Shown here piece after piece: positions 58,844 through 64,000 of a stretch of DNA of 64,000 nt; position 1 is the stretch's first letter; every line of letters begins with the position of its first letter. This DNA comes from Neoaquamicrobium microcysteis. GTDB taxonomy: Bacteria > Pseudomonadota > Alphaproteobacteria > Rhizobiales > Rhizobiaceae. Location of the stretch: NCBI RefSeq assembly GCF_008180155.1, contig NZ_VSZS01000060.1, positions 163,742 to 227,741 on the forward strand, in the 5' to 3' direction. Made by a program: the position numbers and the translations under genes. The notes beneath the pieces are model-generated. The model worked only from the letters and a program-made list of their open reading frames with translations, searched no databases and had not been told where the DNA came from.

Positions 58844-60432
58844 CAGTCGCCACGCTGGCATTCATCGACAAGCGCAGCCTTCGGCCCGGTCGTGGCTCTG
58901 CACTGCTGGGCGCCGTCCTGCTCGTGCTCGGATGGGAGGTGCTGGCACGAATGCTGGCGGACGCCTTCGTGCTTGCCGCGCCATCCGAAGTGCTGACTGC
59001 CATTGTGGAAAACCGAACGCTTCTGATGCGTGCGCTTGCCGTTACCCTGGCCAACGGTGCTGCAGGCTTTGCGCTGGGCAATTTGGCCGCGATTGCCCTC
59101 GCAGGCATCGCACTCGCCTTTCCGCGCAGTCAGTCGATCATCACGGGGCTGGCGCTGACGGTGTTCTGCCTGCCACTGGTTGCGACCGGGCCGATCTTGC
59201 GCGTGTTGTTCGGGCCGGGTCCGTGGCCGCAGATCGTGCTGGCGGCGCTCGCCGTCTATTACACCACGCTGGTGCTGCTCTTGGTGGGGCTCCGCGCTAC
59301 GCCGTCCAGCTGGATAGACCTGATGCGCAGCTACGGGCGCGGCAGTTTCTCGACGCTGGTCCATGTGCGTGCCATGGCCTCCCTGCCCTACCTTTTCGCC
59401 GGGCTGCAGATCGCGGCGCCCGCTGCCTTCCTCGGCGCGATGGTTGGTGAGTTCACCGGCGCGGAACGTGGCATGGGCGTGCTGACGATCCGCGCCATGC
59501 GCGACCTCGATGTCGATATGACTTGGGCGCTAGCCACGGTCGCCACCGCCGTCGCCATTGCGGCCTACCTGGCGATTGGCTGGGTTGCCCGGCGCGTGCT
59601 GGTGGCCGATCCGCCGGTGATTCTTTCGCCCCCGCGCCCACCCGGTTGGCGAGGCGGCGGCTGGCACGCCCCCATCAACGTCGCTGTCGTCGCGGTCGCG
59701 GCGGTCATCGCATGGTGGGCGGCGCTGGCGCTGAGCGGGCTGAACCCCTTCTTCGCCAAGGGGCCGGACGACGTCTTTCACGCGCTGTTTCTTGCCGACA
59801 ACGCAGGCCGCACGCGTGCCATGCTCGCTTCAGCCATGTGGGAAACCGCTGCGTTTCTTCTTCCCGGCTATCTCGCCGGCCTGCTTGCCGGAGCGGGGCT
59901 TGCCATCGTCGTGGTGCTTTTTCCTATGCTCGCCGGTGCAGCCATGCCCGCCGCCATCGCCCTGCGCTCGGTGCCTATCGTCACAACCGCGCCGCTGGTC
60001 GTGCTCATCCTGGGTCGCGGTGCCATCGGCACCATCGCGCTGGTCGCCCTGATGGTTTTCTTTCCCACCTTCGTCGCGTGCCTGCACGGGCTGCGGCAGG
60101 CACCGGGGCAGGTGCTGGATGTGATGGACAGCTACGCCGCGGGACCGTTCCAGCGGCTTTTGCGCGCCCGTCTGCCGGCGATGCTTCCGGCCTTCTTCGC
60201 TGCGGCGCGCATGGCGGTGCCGGCCTCCGTACTCGCGGTAACCGTGGTCGAATGGCTGGCTACCGGCAACGGTGTCGGTAGCCTGATGGCGCTTTCGGCC
60301 TCGCTGTCCGACTACAACATGCTGTGGAGCGCGGTGGTGCTCGTCGCCGCGCTTTCGGCGTTGGGCTATGGCGGCGTCGGGCTTGTCGAGGCGCGGGTGC
60401 TGCGCATCTACGCACCGGAGCAACTAGCATGA
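58840..60432 (+). CDS. Fused double ABC permease
   Basis: 530-residue protein made of two complete permease domains: residues about 15-255 (EAA-like loop LMRSYGRGSFSTLVHVRAMASLPYLFAGLQI) and about 285-525 (VMDSYAAGPFQRLLRARLPAMLPAFFAAARM), joined by a Pro-rich linker (PPVILSPPRPPGW). Importers of this class usually use a homodimer of a roughly 260-residue permease, so this is a covalent heterodimer. Its ATG overlaps the ATPase stop, and its stop overlaps the glycosyltransferase start. Confidence 0.9.
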   Translation: MTVATLAFIDKRSLRPGRGSALLGAVLLVLGWEVLARMLADAFVLAAPSEVLTAIVENRTLLMRALAVTLANGAAGFALGNLAAIALAGIALAFPRSQSIITGLALTVFCLPLVATGPILRVLFGPGPWPQIVLAALAVYYTTLVLLLVGLRATPSSWIDLMRSYGRGSFSTLVHVRAMASLPYLFAGLQIAAPAAFLGAMVGEFTGAERGMGVLTIRAMRDLDVDMTWALATVATAVAIAAYLAIGWVARRVLVADPPVILSPPRPPGWRGGGWHAPINVAVVAVAAVIAWWAALALSGLNPFFAKGPDDVFHALFLADNAGRTRAMLASAMWETAAFLLPGYLAGLLAGAGLAIVVVLFPMLAGAAMPAAIALRSVPIVTTAPLVVLILGRGAIGTIALVALMVFFPTFVACLHGLRQAPGQVLDVMDSYAAGPFQRLLRARLPAMLPAFFAAARMAVPASVLAVTVVEWLATGNGVGSLMALSASLSDYNMLWSAVVLVAALSALGYGGVGLVEARVLRIYAPEQLA

Positions 60433-61487
60433 ACCGTCGCCCCGCCGCTTTCGCCATTCCCGGCGATATCACCACGCTGACAGGCGGCTACATCTACGAG
60501 CGCCGGCTGCTGGAAGGGCTGCGCGAGATCGGTCATGACGTGCGCCATATAGAACTGGCCGCGTCCTTTCCTGCCCCTGCGACCGACGACATGGTCCATG
60601 CCGTAGAGCAGCTTGCCGCCCTGGAGCCGGAGCGCGCGCTCATCCTCGACGGGCTTGTCTATGGCTCGATAGACACGGCCGGGCTCGCTCGCGTCAAGGC
60701 GCCTATCGTGGCGATGATCCATCATCCGCTGGCGCTGGAAAGCGGGCTGACCGCGGAGCGAGCAGATCATCTGTTTCGAACCGAACGCGACAACCTAGCG
60801 CTCGCCCGCCATGTGCTGGTGCCAAGCCCGCATACGGCGTCGATATTGACCAGCCGCTACGACGTGCCACCCGAGCGCATCACCATCGCCCGACCGGGCA
60901 CCGACCGCCCCGTTGCCTCGCCGTCGGCGCGGCTCGCGCCTGCCGGGCCGCCGCTCATCCTTTCGGTCGGCATCCTGCATCCGCGCAAGGGCCACGACGT
61001 TCTGCTTGAAGCCTTGTCGTTGATTGCCGACCGGGATTGGCAGGCCGTCATCGTCGGCTATGCCCATGATGCTGCCTATGCCGCGGCGCTGGACGATCTC
61101 GTTGGCTTGCTCGGTCTCGGGGCGCGCGTGCGCTTGGCGGGTAAGGTTGGAAAGCAGGAGCTGGACGATTTTTACAGGGCCGCTTCCATCTTCACGCTGG
61201 CGACCCGCTACGAGGGCTACGGCATCGTGTTCGACGAGGCGCTGGCACACGGCCTGCCTATCGTCACCTGCCGCACCGGCGCTGTGCCCGAAACGGTTCC
61301 CGCAGATACCGGCCTTCTGGTGCCGCCTGAAGATCCCAACGCGCTGGCGCAAGCGCTGCGGTCGCTGCTCGACGATCCCCGGCAACGCGATCGGTTGGCG
61401 CGCGCTTCCGCGCAAGCGGGCGCGAGGCTTCCGGGCTGGCTCGACACCGCAAGGATCGCCGGCCGCGTTCTGGACGATTTATCTTGA
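60429..61487 (+). CDS. Glycosyltransferase family 4 protein
   Basis: 352-residue GT-B glycosyltransferase. N-terminal acceptor domain (IPGDITTLTGGYIYERRLLEGLREIGHDV) and C-terminal nucleotide-sugar domain with ILSVGILHPRKGHDVLLEAL and ATRYEGYGIVFDEALAHGLPIVTC, where the EGYG..E motif holds the catalytic/ribose-binding Glu residues. Translationally coupled to the double permease (ATGA). Cytoplasmic, no membrane segment. Why a glycosyltransferase is coupled to a ThiY-like importer is not obvious. Confidence 0.88.
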   Translation: MNRRPAAFAIPGDITTLTGGYIYERRLLEGLREIGHDVRHIELAASFPAPATDDMVHAVEQLAALEPERALILDGLVYGSIDTAGLARVKAPIVAMIHHPLALESGLTAERADHLFRTERDNLALARHVLVPSPHTASILTSRYDVPPERITIARPGTDRPVASPSARLAPAGPPLILSVGILHPRKGHDVLLEALSLIADRDWQAVIVGYAHDAAYAAALDDLVGLLGLGARVRLAGKVGKQELDDFYRAASIFTLATRYEGYGIVFDEALAHGLPIVTCRTGAVPETVPADTGLLVPPEDPNALAQALRSLLDDPRQRDRLARASAQAGARLPGWLDTARIAGRVLDDLS

Positions 61488-61546
61488 CCTTCTATCGCCG
61501 CTGACGGCCGAGCACGCAGCCGGAAAACACGACAACTGAGGGTGCG

Positions 61547-63100
61547 TTGAAACGGGTCTCCTGCCTCATCCCCATCCTGGGCGACCAGCTGAATCTGGAC
61601 ATAAGCTCGCTGCGCGACGCTGACCCTGGCGATACGGTCGTGCTGATGATGGAGGTGCAGGAGGAGGCAACTTATGTGCGCCATCACAAGGCGAAGATCG
61701 CCTTCCTGTTTTCGGCGATGCGCCACCACGCCGATCTGCTGCGCGGCCTGGGCTGGCATGTCGAATACACGCGCCTTGACGATCCGTCCAATGCCGGCAG
61801 CTTTACCGGCGAGATCGCTCGTGCGGTGAAGCGGCATCGCCCTGGGCGGATCGTGGTGACCGAGGCGGGAGAGTGGCGCGTCAGGCGGATGGTGGAAGGT
61901 TGGCGGGACCGGTTCGCCGTCCCGGTGGACATCCGCGCCGACGCACGCTTCCTGCTGACGCACGACGAGTTTGCCGGCTGGGCCAGAGGCCGGCGCGAAA
62001 TGCGCATGGAATGGTTCTATCGCGATATGCGGCGAAGGACCGGGCTGCTCATGGACGGCGATGCTCCGCAGGGCGGACGGTGGAACTTCGACAAGGAGAA
62101 CCGCAAGCCAGCCGGCGGCCTGCTCACCATGCCTCGACCCATAAATTTCCCACCAGATGCGCAGACGCGTGAGGTGATGGAACTTGTCGAGACGCATTTC
62201 AGCCACCATCCCGGCAGTCTCGACGGTTTCGACTATGCTGTAACGAGGGAGGACGCAGAGCGGCAGGTCGAAAACTTCATGAGACACGCACTGCCGGAGT
62301 TCGGCGATTATCAGGATGCGATGCTGAGCGGCCAGCGCCATCTTTGGCACTCCATCCTGTCACCCTACATCAATGCCGGGCTTCTCGATCCGCTGGAGTT
62401 GTGCCGTCGAGCCGAGGCCGAATACGAGGCCGGCCGCGCCCCGCTCAATGCGGTGGAGGGCTATATCCGCCAGATCATCGGCTGGCGTGAATACGTCCGC
62501 GGTATCTATTGGCTCGAAGGACCGGACTACGTCACACGCAATTTCCTCGACGCCCGTCGCCCGCTGCCCGATTTTTACTGGACCGGCGAGACCGACATGC
62601 ACTGCATGAGGGAGGCTCTGGGTCAGACGCTTGCCACCGCGCATGCCCATCATATCCAGCGCCTTATGGTGACCGGCAACTTCGCCCTGCTTATCGGGGC
62701 CGATCCGGCGGAGGTGCACCGCTGGTATCTCGAAATCTACGTCGACGCCTACGAGTGGGTGGAACTCCCCAACACGCTGGGCATGAGCCAGTTCGCCGAT
62801 GGAGGCCTGCTCGGCTCCAAGCCATATGCCGCTTCCGGTGCCTATATCGACCGCATGTCGGATTACTGCGCGCGCTGCCGCTACGATGTCAGGCAGCGGA
62901 CCGGGCCTGATGCATGTCCGTTCAACGCGCTTTATTGGGACTTCCTTGCGCGCAACCGCGAAAAGCTGGGCAGCAATCGCCGCCTTGCCATGCCCTACCG
63001 CAACTGGGATCGGATGGACGAGGATACGAAAGAAGCGCTGCGCAGGCAGGCAGCATCGTTCCTGGCCGCGCTGGACGACGGGTCCACGCGCTATCAGTAG
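61547..63100 (+). CDS. phrB: FeS bacterial (6-4) photolyase / cryptochrome (PhrB-type)
   Basis: 517-residue member of the FeS-BCP group of photolyases, which repair UV (6-4) lesions using FAD, a [4Fe-4S] cluster and a lumazine antenna. The four cluster cysteines are Cys353 (DMHCMREA), Cys441, Cys444 (DYCARCRYD) and Cys457 (DACPFNALYW), each three positions after the corresponding residues of Agrobacterium PhrB (350, 438, 441, 454). HAHHIQRLMVTGNF is the active-site helix. The start is TTG at 61547 with TGAGGG upstream. It ends in a seven-base overlap with the convergent SDR gene. Confidence 0.95.
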   Translation: MKRVSCLIPILGDQLNLDISSLRDADPGDTVVLMMEVQEEATYVRHHKAKIAFLFSAMRHHADLLRGLGWHVEYTRLDDPSNAGSFTGEIARAVKRHRPGRIVVTEAGEWRVRRMVEGWRDRFAVPVDIRADARFLLTHDEFAGWARGRREMRMEWFYRDMRRRTGLLMDGDAPQGGRWNFDKENRKPAGGLLTMPRPINFPPDAQTREVMELVETHFSHHPGSLDGFDYAVTREDAERQVENFMRHALPEFGDYQDAMLSGQRHLWHSILSPYINAGLLDPLELCRRAEAEYEAGRAPLNAVEGYIRQIIGWREYVRGIYWLEGPDYVTRNFLDARRPLPDFYWTGETDMHCMREALGQTLATAHAHHIQRLMVTGNFALLIGADPAEVHRWYLEIYVDAYEWVELPNTLGMSQFADGGLLGSKPYAASGAYIDRMSDYCARCRYDVRQRTGPDACPFNALYWDFLARNREKLGSNRRLAMPYRNWDRMDEDTKEALRRQAASFLAALDDGSTRYQ

Positions 63101-63777
63101 GGCAGTCGTTGGCCGTGCCGGTCGAAAAAGCCGCCGCTGTCCCGGGCACGGAGCCTTGCTAGGCCTGCAAGCATATCGCGGGCTGCTTCGGCGGGAGCAA
63201 GGACATCGAGCCCCTGCTTTGCGAACGGCGCAGACAGGGAGGTTGCGACGGTACCGGGGTGGATGGCAACGCAGATTGCCTGCGGATGCGTACGCCCGAG
63301 CTCTATCGCGGCGGTGCATACGAGCTGGTTCAGTGCTGCCTTTGACGCTCGGTAACTGTACCAGCCGCCCAGCCGATTGTCGCTGATGCTGCCCACTTTC
63401 GCCGAAAGCGTCGCGAAGAGCGCCGTGCCCTCGCGCGGCAGAAGCGGCAGGAAATGCTTCATCAGCAGTGCGGGGCCGATGGCGTTGACCGCAAAGAGCC
63501 GCGCCATGGCATCGGGATCGATCGCCCGCATCGCCTTTTCGGGGGCAGCGGTGGCGTCCGCCAGCATCCCGGTTGCATCCACTATCAGCTTTGGCGTTCC
63601 ACGCTCCGCTACGAAGGCGGCGGCGGTCGCGATGGTGGCTTCGTCGAGAAGGTTGATATTCGGCGTGGTGCGACGCGACAGGCCGACCACCGCGTCGAAC
63701 GTTCCGTCCGCTTCGAGCGCATCGAACAAGGCGCCGCCGATGCCGCCCGTAGACCCGATTACTACTGCGAGGTTCAT
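63094..63777 (-). CDS. SDR-family oxidoreductase (CsgA/C-factor-like)
   Basis: 227-residue short SDR with cofactor motif VIGSTGGIGGAL (6-17), Ser in FATLSAKVGSI and catalytic WYSYRASKAALNQL (Tyr and Lys). The short length and AICVAIHPGTVATSLSAPF match the C-factor-like group often found next to FeS photolyase genes in alphaproteobacteria (general recollection, not checked). GGGAGG precedes the ATG. Substrate unknown. Confidence 0.88.
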   Translation of the reverse strand: MNLAVVIGSTGGIGGALFDALEADGTFDAVVGLSRRTTPNINLLDEATIATAAAFVAERGTPKLIVDATGMLADATAAPEKAMRAIDPDAMARLFAVNAIGPALLMKHFLPLLPREGTALFATLSAKVGSISDNRLGGWYSYRASKAALNQLVCTAAIELGRTHPQAICVAIHPGTVATSLSAPFAKQGLDVLAPAEAARDMLAGLARLRARDSGGFFDRHGQRLPY

Positions 63778-63802
63778 GCAAACCTCCCGTTTCGGATTGG
63801 CA

Positions 63803-63836
63803 GGCCGTAGCCGGCTACGAACGCCCGGCTACGGCC
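63803..63836. terminator. 12-base-pair hairpin downstream of fasciclin gene
   Basis: Perfect arms GGCCGTAGCCGG (63803-63814) and CCGGCTACGGCC (63825-63836) around a ten-base loop. It lies 25 bases past the stop of the leftward fasciclin gene and just upstream of the SDR gene. No T-tract follows on the minus strand, so it may act through RNA 3'-end protection. Confidence 0.5.
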
Positions 63837-63861
63837 ATGGGCTCATCGGCCCCCATACGGA

Positions 63862-64000
63862 TTACATCGAGGGCATTATGACGGCGTCAATGACGTGGAT
63901 AACGCCATTGTCGGCCGCGATATCGGCCTGGGTGATGTTCGCGTCGTTTACCTTCGCACCACCTTCGAGGGTGAAAGTCACGTCGCTGCCCTGGACGGTG
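63862..64000 (-). CDS. Fasciclin (FAS1)-domain protein, C-terminal fragment
   Basis: The last 46 codons of a leftward gene that begins beyond the window. The residues [20 protein letters not shown] and then [15 protein letters not shown] before the stop are the conserved H2 region and end of a FAS1 domain. Such secreted proteins mediate cell-surface or matrix adhesion. Confidence 0.88.
   Translation of the reverse strand, partial: TVQGSDVTFTLEGGAKVNDANITQADIAADNGVIHVIDAVIMPSM

Noticed and set aside
1..64000. CRISPR arrays, tRNA/rRNA genes, insertion sequences or prophage
   Set aside because: No regularly spaced repeats, no cloverleaf or rRNA blocks, and no transposase, integrase or phage structural genes were recognised on either strand.

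Overview
The window looks like a chromosomal or large-replicon segment of a GC-rich alphaproteobacterium, probably a Hyphomicrobiales (Phyllobacteriaceae/Rhizobiaceae-like) soil or plant-associated heterotroph. This is inferred from dense GGAGG-led operons, many 4-base ATGA/GTGA gene overlaps, an abundance of TRAP and ABC importers with GntR/IclR/LysR regulators, and an FeS-type (PhrB-like) photolyase. I see no tRNA, rRNA, CRISPR array, prophage or insertion sequence. Almost the whole window is catabolic modules of the form regulator + importer + enzymes.

Layout. (1) 1-8996: an aromatic/heterocycle-type island. A leftward operon (citrate-synthase-fold lyase, class III CoA-transferase, TRAP importer) faces a rightward intradiol dioxygenase and IclR regulator, followed by an amidohydrolase and a MetE-like protein; two promoters share one palindromic operator. 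(2) 8993-16714: glucuronate catabolism (uxaC, uxuA, uxuB) with its own TRAP importer and a divergent GntR regulator. (3) 16958-25785: a small SRPBCC protein, a GntR regulator, an NMT1-type ABC importer, a fumarylacetoacetate-hydrolase-family enzyme, a truncated malate/lactate dehydrogenase, an SDR, a GntR regulator with two DNA-binding domains facing two tandem operators, and acuI. (4) 25823-34108: GntR, an FAD hydroxyacid dehydrogenase, a nucleoside hydrolase, an NDP-forming acyl-CoA synthetase, an enoyl-CoA hydratase, and pseudouridine catabolism (psuG plus an HTH-fused kinase). (5) 34251-42462: a 2-oxoglutarate-type oxygenase, a polyamine/opine-type ABC importer and a ThDP enzyme, convergent with RidA and an aminotransferase.

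(6) 42759-43623: two-subunit YeeE/YedE sulfur transporter. (7) 43971-47250: a TPP riboswitch controlling YkoF and the ThiX/ThiZ/ThiY thiamine-precursor importer. (8) 47316-52937: LysR regulator divergent from a PrpD-family enzyme, an acyl-CoA dehydrogenase-like protein, a CoA-transferase and a hot-dog hydratase. (9) 52944-61487: cytochrome b561, then an apparent operon of CDP-alcohol phosphotransferase, sulfatase-fold membrane protein, flippase-like membrane protein, a second ThiY-like ABC importer with a fused double permease, and a GT4 glycosyltransferase. (10) 61547-64000: FeS photolyase, an SDR and the end of a fasciclin-domain gene.

The strongest leads are the regulatory architecture (shared operators, tandem operators, a riboswitch whose closing helix holds the Shine-Dalgarno) and several enzyme clusters whose substrates are not obvious from known pathways. 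Substrates are inferred from families only; no searches were run.
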